This document shows positions 6,909 through 14,138 of a stretch of 14,433 nt of DNA, piece after piece; position 1 is the stretch's first letter, and each line of letters begins with the position of its first letter. Where the stretch lies: positions 1 through 14,433 of the forward strand of contig USDU01000040.1 in the NCBI GenBank assembly GCA_900553635.1. The letters are read 5' to 3'. The position numbers were made by a program, and so were the translations under genes. The stretch comes from an uncultured Lachnospiraceae bacterium. Lineage in GTDB: Bacteria > Bacillota_A > Clostridia > Lachnospirales > Lachnospiraceae. The notes beneath the pieces were generated by a model. That model did no database searches, was not told where the DNA came from, and saw only the letters and a list, made by a program, of their open reading frames with translations.

Positions 6909-7205
6909 ATGTTAAATATCGTATGTGTATGCCATAATGGAATGGGAACCAGTATGCTGCTGAAAATCAATGTAAATAATATCTGCATGGAAAACGGAAT
7001 CAGTGCCAGCGTTGAAGCCTGCGCGCATGGTGAGGCAGCGGGATTCCTGATGAATGCGGATATCGTTCTGACCAGCCCGGAGATCGTGGAAATGCTTCCG
7101 CCGACCGACGCAAAGATTGTTACTACAACCAATATGCTGAACAAGGATGAGGTAACAGGTCTGCTGGTAAACTGCGTAAAGGAAAATTTCCCGGGCGAAA
7201 TGTAA
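6909..7205 (+). CDS. PTS EIIB component, ascorbate/lactose-type (UlaB-like)
   Basis: This 98-aa soluble protein carries phosphate from EIIA to the incoming substrate. The N-terminal beta strand and phospho-cysteine loop, VCVCHNGMGTSMLL, put the active cysteine at C8, as in UlaB-type EIIB proteins (CxNGxGxS). The length is typical. An AAAAGGAGAA ribosome site precedes the ATG. It follows the EIIC gene by 53 bp with no terminator between, so it is co-transcribed. No EIIA (UlaC-like) gene is found before the operon terminator or elsewhere in the window, so phosphate must come from an EIIA encoded elsewhere. Confidence 0.93.
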   Translation: MLNIVCVCHNGMGTSMLLKINVNNICMENGISASVEACAHGEAAGFLMNADIVLTSPEIVEMLPPTDAKIVTTTNMLNKDEVTGLLVNCVKENFPGEM

Positions 7206-7220
7206 TCGGGAAGAGCTTTT

Positions 7221-7694
7221 ATGACAGTCATCAATTATATGGTCAGCATTCTGGCATTGGCAGTGCTGATATATGAGACTTATCTGGTAATCCGGCAGAA
7301 CCGCCGGGTTACCGTGAAAGGAAAAGACGATTTCTTTACATTCTGTCTTGTATTACTGTTTACATCGTTGCTTTTGCGGCCGGATCCCGGTGCGGAATTT
7401 GTGGAAAGCCTTCGCAATACGTTAATCCTGATGGCATTGTTCTTTACCCTGGCGGTGAAGCGCGGAATCAGTGAAAAGGGCGTGGTAAAGCTGGGCTTTG
7501 TAATTCCCTGGGAAAAGGTAACGACAGTGGAGATTGCGGAATATCAGACATCTAAGGTTATTGCGCGTTTTACAACCGGGAAGAGACAGTTTAAGCTTAT
7601 ATTTCCGAAATATCAGTTAAAGCAGCTGGTGTATGAAATTCAAAAGTATATTCCGAAGGTGATGGTAGAGAATTCTCTGAAGCTGAACGGATAA
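7221..7694 (+). CDS. Small membrane protein of unknown function with C-terminal PH-like beta domain
   Basis: This 157-aa protein was not recognised as a characterised family; it resembles Firmicutes DUF5673-type proteins in layout. Three hydrophobic segments (about residues 5-24, 37-53 and 64-79) are followed by a soluble tail (about 84-150). The tail has alternating beta-like strands (KGVVKLGFVIPWEKVTTVEI, then ARFTTGKRQFKLIFPK) and a final amphipathic helix, like a bacterial PH-like domain. It starts 15 bp after the EIIB stop and ends just before the operon terminator, so it is the third gene of the PTS unit. The ribosome site is modest (GGGAAGAG, 7208-7215). It may assist the transporter or be a passenger; no function is claimed. 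Confidence 0.75.
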   Translation: MTVINYMVSILALAVLIYETYLVIRQNRRVTVKGKDDFFTFCLVLLFTSLLLRPDPGAEFVESLRNTLILMALFFTLAVKRGISEKGVVKLGFVIPWEKVTTVEIAEYQTSKVIARFTTGKRQFKLIFPKYQLKQLVYEIQKYIPKVMVENSLKLNG

Positions 7695-7697
7695 ACG

Positions 7698-7733
7698 AAA
7701 CCCGATGGGAAGATGAAGCCCATCGGGTTTTTT
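7698..7733. terminator. Intrinsic terminator of the PTS operon
   Basis: CCCGATGGG (7701-7709) pairs perfectly with CCCATCGGG (7719-7727) around a 9-nt loop. The stem extends by AAA/TTT and is followed by TTTTTT. With AAA before the stem it can also act on the minus strand for the convergent PocR/AraC gene ending at 7748. Confidence 0.92.
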
Positions 7734-7747
7734 ATATATTTTTTACG

Positions 7748-9013
7748 TTATTTCCGATACTGTTTGGGCGTCAGGCCGGTATATTTCTTGAAAACTCTCG
7801 TAAAATAACTCTGCTCCTCAAAGCCCACGGCAATGGCGATGTCAATGATAGAATAATTGGTGTTGCTCAGAAGGTGCTTGCTTTCCTCAATACGGATATA
7901 GTTCAGATATTCCTTAAAAGAGGAACCGCAGGATTTCTTAAACAGGGAAGAAAAGTAGGAGGGATTCAGCTGTACCTGGGCCGCCGTTTCCTCCAGAGTC
8001 AGGGGCTTATTGTAGTTCTGGGTCATGTACTGGATGGCATTTTTGATTACCTCGCTGTTTTTTCCTGAATTTTTTACAAACATACTTTCAATAAAGAAAT
8101 CCAGAGTTTTCTGAAGTTCCAGGCAGAGCTCCTCCTGATTGCGGGTGGAATTCAGATTCTGGAGAAAATTGTTGCTGATTTTCAGGGCAACGTCGGTGTT
8201 GGCTCCGCCCTCCATGGCTGCACGGGAAAGAACGGAACAGAGCTCGATGGCCCGGGAGCGGATGATATTCAGGTTATTGCCGCCTTCAAAAAATACGTAT
8301 CCGAGGAGTTCGTTGAGAACCTTCCGGGAATCCTGAATATTACGTTCCTTTACCCGCCGAATGAGCAGATTTTCTTTTTCCACCGGATAACTCTGTCCCT
8401 GTACGGACTCTACGGATTTGTACATCTGGATAGACTCGCTGATGCGGGATTGCTGTACAATTTTACTCCGGCTTTCGGAAAGCTGTTGCAGAGCCGAGGG
8501 AATCAGCGGAGTAAAAGTGTAGGAGAGAAGCCGGCTGATATGTGTGGCCATCTCCGGAGTGATGATGCGGATACCGGACAGAGCCTCATAGAGATCCAGG
8601 GTATGCTCGGTAGATACGGTATACCGCCGGGTGATGTCCAAAAGTAACGTAGAGTCCGGTTCGTCCATCAGAAAAGGGCCTATCAGAATCGCGCCAAAGA
8701 GGGTGTCTTTATTTACCAGAGGAAATATGATATGATTAAGATTAGCATGACAGGAAAAGACATAGGCCTCCCCCAGATCCATGGCCCGTTTTGCCGCTTT
8801 TGCGTGCAGCTCCTTACAGCTGCCCTTCTGAGCGCTCTGCTCGGATAACAGCTTTTTAAACTGCATACAGAAGGGAGTGGCAGTGCCAAAGCCACAGAGG
8901 GTGTTGCCTGCTTCATCCAGGGCCTGAATAGGCAGATTCAGGCAGGAATAAAGACATTCCAGAATTTCCTTCAACTGCTGTTCACTGATAATATTGTATA
9001 AATAGGCTTGCAT
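7748..9013 (-). CDS. AraC-family transcriptional regulator with N-terminal PocR sensory domain (long-linker paralogue)
   Basis: This 421-aa regulator is a paralogue of the one at 243-1163. Residues 1-170 form a PocR domain that aligns without gaps to the paralogue (same LECLYSC, TLCGFG, PFC, SCKELHA and FSCHANLNH motifs). The C-terminal AraC domain has two helix-turn-helix units and ends YTGLTPKQYRK. Between them lies a helical segment of about 140 residues (about 180-320, including PVEKENLLIRRVKERN), like the linker in YesN-type regulators; the paralogue lacks it. The ATG start is preceded by AAAAGGAG. A perfect TATAAT (minus strand, 9051-9046) lies upstream with no good -35. PocR domains are best known from B12-linked catabolism, which fits its divergence from a corrinoid operon, the likely target. 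The ligand is unknown. Confidence 0.93.
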   Translation of the reverse strand: MQAYLYNIISEQQLKEILECLYSCLNLPIQALDEAGNTLCGFGTATPFCMQFKKLLSEQSAQKGSCKELHAKAAKRAMDLGEAYVFSCHANLNHIIFPLVNKDTLFGAILIGPFLMDEPDSTLLLDITRRYTVSTEHTLDLYEALSGIRIITPEMATHISRLLSYTFTPLIPSALQQLSESRSKIVQQSRISESIQMYKSVESVQGQSYPVEKENLLIRRVKERNIQDSRKVLNELLGYVFFEGGNNLNIIRSRAIELCSVLSRAAMEGGANTDVALKISNNFLQNLNSTRNQEELCLELQKTLDFFIESMFVKNSGKNSEVIKNAIQYMTQNYNKPLTLEETAAQVQLNPSYFSSLFKKSCGSSFKEYLNYIRIEESKHLLSNTNYSIIDIAIAVGFEEQSYFTRVFKKYTGLTPKQYRK

Positions 9014-9045
9014 ATAGAAAGACTCCTTTTCCTCATATGCATGCT

Positions 9046-9051
9046 ATTATA
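9046..9051 (-). promoter_or_regulatory. -10 element of the PocR/AraC regulator gene
   Basis: A perfect TATAAT is seen on the minus strand about 35 bp before the ATG. No acceptable -35 is found at 16-18 bp (the best, TTGATA, is 21 bp away), so transcription may be weak or regulated from the shared divergent region. Confidence 0.5.
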
Positions 9052-9082
9052 TCATAAGAAAATCAAAAAAAGTATCAAATTT

Positions 9083-9118
9083 CAAAAGTTATTACAAGCA
9101 AAATCCAAAAGAAATTAC
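9083..9118. promoter_or_regulatory. Direct repeats in front of the corrinoid operon, candidate AraC-type sites
   Basis: CAAAAGTTATTAC (9083-9095) and CAAAAGAAATTAC (9106-9118) match at 11 of 13 positions, 23 bp apart start to start. The second copy ends exactly at a TAAAAT -10-like hexamer (9119-9124) and replaces the -35 region, as at activator-dependent class II promoters. AraC proteins typically bind tandem direct half-sites, and such a gene is divergent here. No cobalamin riboswitch was recognised in this 138-bp interval. Confidence 0.55.
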
Positions 9119-9124
9119 TAAAAT
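9119..9124 (+). promoter_or_regulatory. Probable -10 element of the corrinoid methyltransferase operon
   Basis: TAAAAT lies about 28 bp before the first ATG, with only AAGCAA at the -35 distance. The missing -35 and the abutting direct repeat suggest that an activator is needed. The predicted start near 9131 would leave a leader of about 20 nt carrying GAGGAG (9138-9143). Confidence 0.45.
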
Positions 9125-9151
9125 AACATCAGATATTGAGGAGTGACAGAG

Positions 9152-9814
9152 ATGTCGATAATTCAGAGTATATCAGGAAGCGTACAAGAAGGAAAAGCAA
9201 AAAGTGTAAAGCAGCTGGTACGTCAGGCGCTGGAGGAAGGCTATGATCCGAAGGTGATTCTGAATGAAGGCCTGTTGACAGGTATGATGGTAGTTGCCGA
9301 TAAGTTTAAGAAGGATGAGGTATTTGTGCCGGAGGTGCTGGTCTCATCCAGAGCCATCAACGCCGGACTTACCATTCTGGAGGGTTATCTGACCACGGGA
9401 GATGGCGATGGCTATATCGGAAGAGTTGTACTGGGAACGGTGCGCGGCGACTGGCATGATATCGGAAAGCATATGGTATCCCTGTCTCTTCGGGCAGCAG
9501 GCTTCGAGGTGGTGGATATCGGATACGATGCGGATACAGCCCTGTTCCTTGATACCGCTGAGGAGGTTGGGGCAGATATCATCTGCATGTCAGCGCTTCT
9601 GACCACCACGATGGACGCCATGCAGGAGGTTATTGAAGAACTGAAGCGCCGTCATTTACGCGAAAAATATATTGTTATGATAGGCGGAGCTCCGGTCAAT
9701 GAATGCTTTGCCCAGGAAATTGATGCAGATATTTATACGTCAGACGCCATGTCCTGTGCCAGAGAGGCAAGGAAGGCAGTTCTGAAGAAGAGAGGACAAG
9801 ATGAGGTTTCATAA
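9152..9814 (+). CDS. Corrinoid (B12-binding) methyltransferase protein, MtaC/MtvC-like
   Basis: This 220-aa protein carries the methyl group on cobalamin between two methyltransferases. The N-terminal helical cap domain (about 1-85) is followed by a Rossmann B12-binding domain with the lower-ligand motif DWHDIG (D100, H102, G105), SALLTTTM (147-154) and GGAPV (178-182). All are diagnostic of the methanogen/acetogen corrinoid protein family at normal length. The ATG at 9152 is 8 nt after GAGGAG; a GTG at 9143 lies within that ribosome site. It is the first gene of the operon and overlaps the activation-protein gene by 14 nt, implying translational coupling. A second corrinoid protein ends the operon, which is unusual. 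The methyl donor is not shown by sequence. Confidence 0.95.
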   Translation: MSIIQSISGSVQEGKAKSVKQLVRQALEEGYDPKVILNEGLLTGMMVVADKFKKDEVFVPEVLVSSRAINAGLTILEGYLTTGDGDGYIGRVVLGTVRGDWHDIGKHMVSLSLRAAGFEVVDIGYDADTALFLDTAEEVGADIICMSALLTTTMDAMQEVIEELKRRHLREKYIVMIGGAPVNECFAQEIDADIYTSDAMSCAREARKAVLKKRGQDEVS

Positions 9815-10448
9815 CCTGAAAGCAGAGGTGCCGGAGGAAAAGGTACTTCAAAAAATGAATTGTCCGCCGGAATCTGAGTGGTATGAGGAATTTCAGAGTG
9901 AGCTGGAAGAGCTTGAAAGCGAGGCAAAAAGGGCGTTAGAGCCCCATGGAGCAATGGCCTTCGGAAAAATACCGAAGGAGCTGGCTACGGAAAAGATTCC
10001 AGAGGGAACAGAGGTAGCCTGCGCCATTATTACGATTGGAAAGGATATTTCCGATTATTGTGAGAGCTTTTTCCGGGACGGGGATTGCGTCAGAGGACTT
10101 CTGGCAGACTCCTATGCAGATATTTATCTGTTTGAACTGGAAAAATGCTGGGTGCATCAGGTGATGGACGTCTGCCGGGAAAGAAAGGTGGGCATCCGGG
10201 GACGACTGGAGATTCCGGGTGATCTGACCATGGAAGCCCAGAAGTTTGCCTTCGACACCATTGGGGAGGCAGAGCTTCCGGGACTGACCTTATCCAGGGG
10301 ATATATGTTCTACCCGGTAAAAACCATTTGCCATATCTTCCTTCTGTCGGAGGATCCGGAAGAATTCCGGGTGGCACATGACTGCAGACGGTGTACCAAC
10401 ACAGCCTGCAATATGCGAAAGGAGCCTCCCAGTCCGGAGCTTCTGTAA
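9801..10448 (+). CDS. MetH-activation-domain-like protein (putative corrinoid reactivation) with C-terminal Cys cluster
   Basis: This 215-aa protein resembles the stand-alone homologues of the B12-dependent methionine synthase activation domain that accompany corrinoid methyltransferase cassettes. The expected fold is seen in AIITIG (75-80), DSYADIYLFELEKCW (103-117), and LSRGYMFYPVKTI (164-176), which matches the MetH GYxxxY-type region. A C-terminal CX2CX4C (C195, C198, C203), possibly with C177, could hold an Fe-S cluster and supply electrons to reduce Co(II) to Co(I). It starts inside the previous gene with GAGG 6 nt upstream. A 112-bp gap without a terminator separates it from the next gene; nothing else was found there. 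It is not a RamA-type activator, which is much longer. The reactivation role is inferred from family and context. Confidence 0.8.
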   Translation: MRFHNLKAEVPEEKVLQKMNCPPESEWYEEFQSELEELESEAKRALEPHGAMAFGKIPKELATEKIPEGTEVACAIITIGKDISDYCESFFRDGDCVRGLLADSYADIYLFELEKCWVHQVMDVCRERKVGIRGRLEIPGDLTMEAQKFAFDTIGEAELPGLTLSRGYMFYPVKTICHIFLLSEDPEEFRVAHDCRRCTNTACNMRKEPPSPELL

Positions 10449-10560
10449 GCGTAAATATGGATGTACGTTCGGAAAGCTGGCGCGCGGCCAAACGGATGTC
10501 AGATATAGGATTTGAAAGTCTGTAGATTTTACAGGAAAAGCGAAAGAGAGGAAAAGAAAA

Positions 10561-11589
10561 ATGACCAGTTATGAAATTATGAAGGCTAATATACATTTCC
10601 AGAATCCGGACCGTATCGGTCTTCGATTTGACAGAATCGCGGGAAAGGGTGATGTATGCCGTATCTTCGTACTTCCGCCGAAGGATAAAAGAGACAACAG
10701 CAAGACCTACAGCGTATCCAAGAAGGTTCGTCCGGGCGACAACGAATACGATGAGTGGGGATGCCTGTGGAGAAGCGACGGAAAGGGATCCAGCATGGGC
10801 GAGCCCTGTAATATCGCTCTGGAGGATCTGGAGGAGGATCTGGAGGATTTCCAGTTTCCGGATCCGAAGGCAGAGGGCCGTTTTGACGGACTGGAGGAAG
10901 CGCTGAAGGAGGCCGAGGAGAAGAACCTGTATGTACAGCTGAACAGCCCCCAGTGTATTTTTGAGCGTATGCATTTCCTGCACGGCTTTGAGGATACCCT
11001 TTGCGATATCATTGAACTTCCGGAGGAGACAGAGGAGCTGGCAAGAAAGCTTGCAGACTATCAGATCGGCATTATCGAAGAAGCATATCGTCTGGGAAAG
11101 GGCCGGATTCACTGCTATGATACCACAGACGACTGGGGTACCCAGCAGGCGCTGATGATTTCTCCCAAGAGATTCCGTGAAATCTTCAAGCCGCAGTACA
11201 AGAGAATCTTTGACAAGGCGCATGAGTGCGGTATGGACATCCGTTTCCATACAGACGGCAAGATCAATGACATCCTGGAGGATCTGATTGAGCTGGGCGT
11301 AGATATCATCAATATCCATCAGCCGAATCTGGTAGGCGTGGATGAGATTTCCAAGATTGGTCAGGGACGTATCTGCTTTGAGGCGTCTGTGGATATTCAG
11401 ACCACACTGCCGACCGGAGATAAGGAGCGCATCGACCGGGAAGCAAAGGAACTGGTTGAAAAATGGGGTACCAGACAGGGCGGCTTTATCGGCGTAGAGT
11501 ACGGCTATCTGGATGCAATCGGTACCACTAAGGAAACCATGCTGTATGAACTGGAGTGCTTTGAGAAGTACGGTACCTATAAGAAATAA
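10561..11589 (+). CDS. Uroporphyrinogen decarboxylase-family methyltransferase (substrate:corrinoid, MT I candidate)
   Basis: This 342-aa cytoplasmic TIM-barrel protein belongs to the URO-D/MtaA-like superfamily, whose corrinoid-linked members move methyl groups with a zinc ion. Motifs include PDRIGLRFDR at the N-terminus, DTTDDWGTQQALMISP (187-202), FHTDGKINDILEDLIELGVDIINIHQP (229-255), and a final glycine-rich GGFIGVEYGY. Many relatives have HSCG or HSDG at the H230 position; here it is HTDG, so the usual Cys zinc ligand is Asp. It lies between the activation protein and the pterin methyltransferase, so it most likely methylates one of the two corrinoid proteins. The donor may be a methoxy compound (an O-demethylase role), but no substrate residue proves it. 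Haem-pathway HemE function is unlikely given the context. The ribosome site is GAGAGGAAA. Confidence 0.85.
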   Translation: MTSYEIMKANIHFQNPDRIGLRFDRIAGKGDVCRIFVLPPKDKRDNSKTYSVSKKVRPGDNEYDEWGCLWRSDGKGSSMGEPCNIALEDLEEDLEDFQFPDPKAEGRFDGLEEALKEAEEKNLYVQLNSPQCIFERMHFLHGFEDTLCDIIELPEETEELARKLADYQIGIIEEAYRLGKGRIHCYDTTDDWGTQQALMISPKRFREIFKPQYKRIFDKAHECGMDIRFHTDGKINDILEDLIELGVDIINIHQPNLVGVDEISKIGQGRICFEASVDIQTTLPTGDKERIDREAKELVEKWGTRQGGFIGVEYGYLDAIGTTKETMLYELECFEKYGTYKK

Positions 11590-11616
11590 GGTGCAGGATA
11601 ACAGGAGGAAATGACA

Positions 11617-12687
11617 ATGATTATTATTGCAGAGAAGCTGAACGGAACGATTCCTTCTATGGCAAAGGCGATCGCAGGTCGGGATGAGGAATGGATTAAG
11701 GATATTGCCCGGAAAGAGGCGGCAGACGGAGCGGCTTTTATCGATGTATGCGCTTCTGTTGAAGTGGGCGAAGTAGAAACCCTGCACTGGATGATTGACC
11801 TGGTACAGAGCGTGACAGATGTTCCGATCTCCATCGACAGTCCCAGCACAGAGGTTCTGGCAGAAACATACAAGTTCTGTAAGAAACCGGGACTTTTTAA
11901 CTCTGTGTCCATGGAGAGTAAAAAACATATAGATTCTATTTTCAAAATTATGGCTGAGAATCCTGGCTGGGAAGTCATCGCCATGCTGTGCGATGACACG
12001 GGAATTCCCAAGTCTGCGGCAGACCGTCTGCGTGTCTTTGATAATATTATGAAGAAGGCAGAGGAGTATGGAATTGATCCGTCCAGAATCCATATTGACC
12101 CCATCATCGAGGCTGCGGCCCTGATGGATCCGGACAGAGAGGACGGACCGGGAATCACCATCAATACCAAGGTGATTGACGCTATCCGCGCAAAATACCC
12201 GACCATTCATATTACTTCCGCTATCAGCAATATTTCCCATGGCCTGCCTGCCCGGAAATATATGAACTATGCTTTCGCTTCCCTGGTATTATCCCATGGA
12301 CTGGACAGCGGTATCCTGGATCCTCTGAACCATGGAATGCATGCGATTATTGATACCACAGAGAAGATGCTGAAGCTCTCCAATGCCGAGCTGCAGAAGA
12401 TTGCGGAAGCTGTGAAGGAGCAGACACTGGAGGATGTGGAGCTTCCCCTTCCGGATGGCGATTTCACTCCGGAGGAGGCCAGAAAATACGCGGAGATGTC
12501 CGCGACCATACTGGCTATGAAGGAGCTGCAGATGACGGTAGAGGATCTGGATCCGGATGAGGAGGACCGCGATATTCAGGGCGTCTCCTACGCGGCAGAG
12601 GCTTTGCTTGGACTGGATGAAGACGGTTACTGTATGTCATACATTGAAGCATATAAGGACGACCTTTTTGGCGTACCGAAGAAATAA
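11617..12687 (+). CDS. Pterin-binding corrinoid methyltransferase (AcsE/MtvA-like, MT II candidate) with extra acidic insertion
   Basis: This 356-aa enzyme probably passes the methyl group from methyl-corrinoid to tetrahydrofolate. It has the pterin-binding TIM-barrel motifs: IIIAEKLNGT (2-11), ISIDSPS (71-77), FNSVSME (94-100), HIDPI (159-163) and SAISNISHGLPARK (201-214). The ATG at 11617 is preferred (8 nt after AGGAGG) over the ATG at 11611 (2 nt). Unlike AcsE (about 262 aa), it has roughly 70 extra residues between about 252 and 325. These are helix-rich and strongly acidic (DLDPDEEDRD), and come before the usual closing LGLDEDGYCMSYIEAY block. The common AG motif near the N-terminus is VCASVE here. 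It sits between the URO-D methyltransferase and the second corrinoid protein. The family is secure; the direction to folate is inferred. Confidence 0.9.
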   Translation: MIIIAEKLNGTIPSMAKAIAGRDEEWIKDIARKEAADGAAFIDVCASVEVGEVETLHWMIDLVQSVTDVPISIDSPSTEVLAETYKFCKKPGLFNSVSMESKKHIDSIFKIMAENPGWEVIAMLCDDTGIPKSAADRLRVFDNIMKKAEEYGIDPSRIHIDPIIEAAALMDPDREDGPGITINTKVIDAIRAKYPTIHITSAISNISHGLPARKYMNYAFASLVLSHGLDSGILDPLNHGMHAIIDTTEKMLKLSNAELQKIAEAVKEQTLEDVELPLPDGDFTPEEARKYAEMSATILAMKELQMTVEDLDPDEEDRDIQGVSYAAEALLGLDEDGYCMSYIEAYKDDLFGVPKK

Positions 12688-12710
12688 GAAAACAGGAGGA
12701 ATGATGGATT

Positions 12711-13349
12711 ATGAGACCGGAAATTGAAGAAGTAAAGGAACTTGTTATTAAAGGAAGCGCGAAGAAGGTAGCAAAGGCAGTACAGGCTGCTCTGGATGCA
12801 GGCTGTGATGCTTCTGAAATCCTGAATCAGGGTATGGTAGAGGCGATGTCCGAGGTTGGAGAGCAGTTCTCCAAAAATGAAATCTTTGTATCCGAGATGC
12901 TGGTAGCGGCCCGCGCCATGAAAAAGGGCGTTGCAGTTCTGCAGCCGCATCTTGCGAATGGCTCCACAGGCAGCCTGGGCAAGGTAATTATCGCCACAGT
13001 TAAGAATGACCTGCATGATATCGGAAAGAACCTGGTAGCCATGATGATCGAGAGCGCAGGCTTTGAGGTCATCGACCTGGGAATCGATGTTCCCATTGCA
13101 AAGATCATCGAGTGCTACCGTGAAAATCCGGATACCAAGATCATTGCGCTGTCCGCGCTTCTGACCACAACCATGCCGGATCTCCGTGAGACAGTAGACG
13201 CTCTGAACCATGAGGATTTCCGTAACGAAGTAAAGATCATGGTAGGCGGCGCTCCGATTACCAAGGAGTTCGCAGATGAGATCGGTGCCGACGGATATTC
13301 CGCAGATGCCGCAGAGGCAGCAGTTCTTGCCAAGAAGCTGGCAGCATAA
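12711..13349 (+). CDS. Second corrinoid (B12-binding) methyltransferase protein, MtaC/MtvC-like
   Basis: This 212-aa protein has the same cap and B12-binding layout as the protein at 9152-9814. D100, H102 and G105 in DLHDIG, and SALLTTTM and GGAPI at equivalent places, show that the two are paralogues. Key ligands are intact in both, so neither looks degenerate. It starts 11 nt after AGGAGG; the two closer ATGs (12701, 12704) are in other frames. It is the last gene before the terminator at 13389. A cassette of this class normally has one corrinoid protein, so the pair may serve two methyl donors, or one may serve an enzyme encoded elsewhere. Which one pairs with the URO-D enzyme cannot be told from sequence. 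Confidence 0.96.
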   Translation: MRPEIEEVKELVIKGSAKKVAKAVQAALDAGCDASEILNQGMVEAMSEVGEQFSKNEIFVSEMLVAARAMKKGVAVLQPHLANGSTGSLGKVIIATVKNDLHDIGKNLVAMMIESAGFEVIDLGIDVPIAKIIECYRENPDTKIIALSALLTTTMPDLRETVDALNHEDFRNEVKIMVGGAPITKEFADEIGADGYSADAAEAAVLAKKLAA

Positions 13350-13388
13350 TCACGATATAATTCTTTTTATTGCTACATTATCCCTCAG

Positions 13389-13421
13389 GAACCGGACCGC
13401 TTTTGGCGGTCCGGTTCTTTT
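13389..13421 (+). terminator. Intrinsic terminator of the corrinoid methyltransferase operon
   Basis: A perfect 12-bp GC-rich stem, GAACCGGACCGC (13389-13400) with GCGGTCCGGTTC (13406-13417), and a TTTTG loop is followed by TTTT. It ends the five-gene operon and isolates it from the histidine genes. The rest of the 175-bp interval before hisH holds a short ACAAAT/ATTTGT dyad at 13454-13470; no convincing promoter was identified. Confidence 0.9.
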
Positions 13422-13524
13422 ATCCGGCTTTTTTATCCGAAAAAAGTAATGCACAAATGTTTAATTTGTAGTAAACTAAGTAAGAATCATGCAATAAAAC
13501 GGTCCTGTATGAGGAGTGAATATT

Positions 13525-14136
13525 ATGATAGCAATCATCGATTATGACGCGGGCAATTTAAAGAGCGTGGAAAAGGCGCTCCTTTCCCTGGGGGAAGAGG
13601 TGCTGATAACCCGTGAGAGAGAAGCATTGCTTCGCGCGGATAAAGTAATTCTTCCGGGCGTCGGCAATTTCGGGGACGCCATGGAAAAGCTGAAAAGCTA
13701 TGGACTGGTTCCGGTGATTCACGAGCTGGCAGAGAGGGGAAAGCCCTTTCTTGGCATCTGTCTTGGTCTGCAGCTTTTGTTTGAGCGAAGCGACGAAGCA
13801 CCCGGCGTGGAAGGACTTGGAATCCTGAAGGGCGAGATATTACAAATTCCGAATAAAGAAGGCTTAAAAGTACCTCATATCGGATGGAATTCCCTGCATC
13901 TGCAGAATGAAGGCCGGCTGTTCCGGGATTTGCCCGAGGGATCCTATGTGTATTTTGTCCATTCCTATTATCTGAAGGCGGAGAATCCACAGATCGTAAA
14001 GGCCACCACGGAGTACGGCGTGACCATCGATGCCTCCGTGGAGCAGGGCAATGTGTTTGCCTGCCAGTTCCATCCTGAGAAGAGCAGCCGGGTGGGGCTT
14101 AGGATACTGGAAAATTTCGCGAAGCTGGAGGGTTAG
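13525..14136 (+). CDS. hisH: Imidazole glycerol phosphate synthase subunit HisH (glutaminase)
   Basis: This 203-aa class-I glutamine amidotransferase makes ammonia for HisF in the fifth step of histidine biosynthesis (IGP and AICAR formation). The N-terminal [29 protein letters not shown], the nucleophile in [11 protein letters not shown] (C79), PHIGWN (117-122) and the H183/E185 pair of QFHPEKSS are the HisH signature. Length is normal. The ATG at 13525 follows GAGGAG by 8 nt; the in-frame GTG at 13516 overlaps that site. hisF begins 2 bp after the stop codon, so the two subunits are translated together. Confidence 0.97.
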   Translation: MIAIIDYDAGNLKSVEKALLSLGEEVLITREREALLRADKVILPGVGNFGDAMEKLKSYGLVPVIHELAERGKPFLGICLGLQLLFERSDEAPGVEGLGILKGEILQIPNKEGLKVPHIGWNSLHLQNEGRLFRDLPEGSYVYFVHSYYLKAENPQIVKATTEYGVTIDASVEQGNVFACQFHPEKSSRVGLRILENFAKLEG

Positions 14137-14138
14137 AC

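Noticed and set aside
9014..9151. A cobalamin riboswitch before the corrinoid operon.
   Set aside because: The interval is short, very A/T-rich and lacks the conserved B12-box type sequence.
10090..12240. A 716-codon open frame on the minus strand across the methyltransferase genes.
   Set aside because: It lies opposite genes with ribosome sites and clear family motifs, and its translation resembles no family. It is a side effect of codon bias.
12704..12727. A tiny out-of-frame ORF overlapping the start of the second corrinoid gene.
   Set aside because: It has seven codons and no sign of function beyond lying near the ribosome site.
13451..13462. TGCACAAATGTT, also present as its reverse complement at 1286-1297.
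   Set aside because: Exact 12-base matches are expected by chance several times in a window this size, and the two contexts are unrelated.
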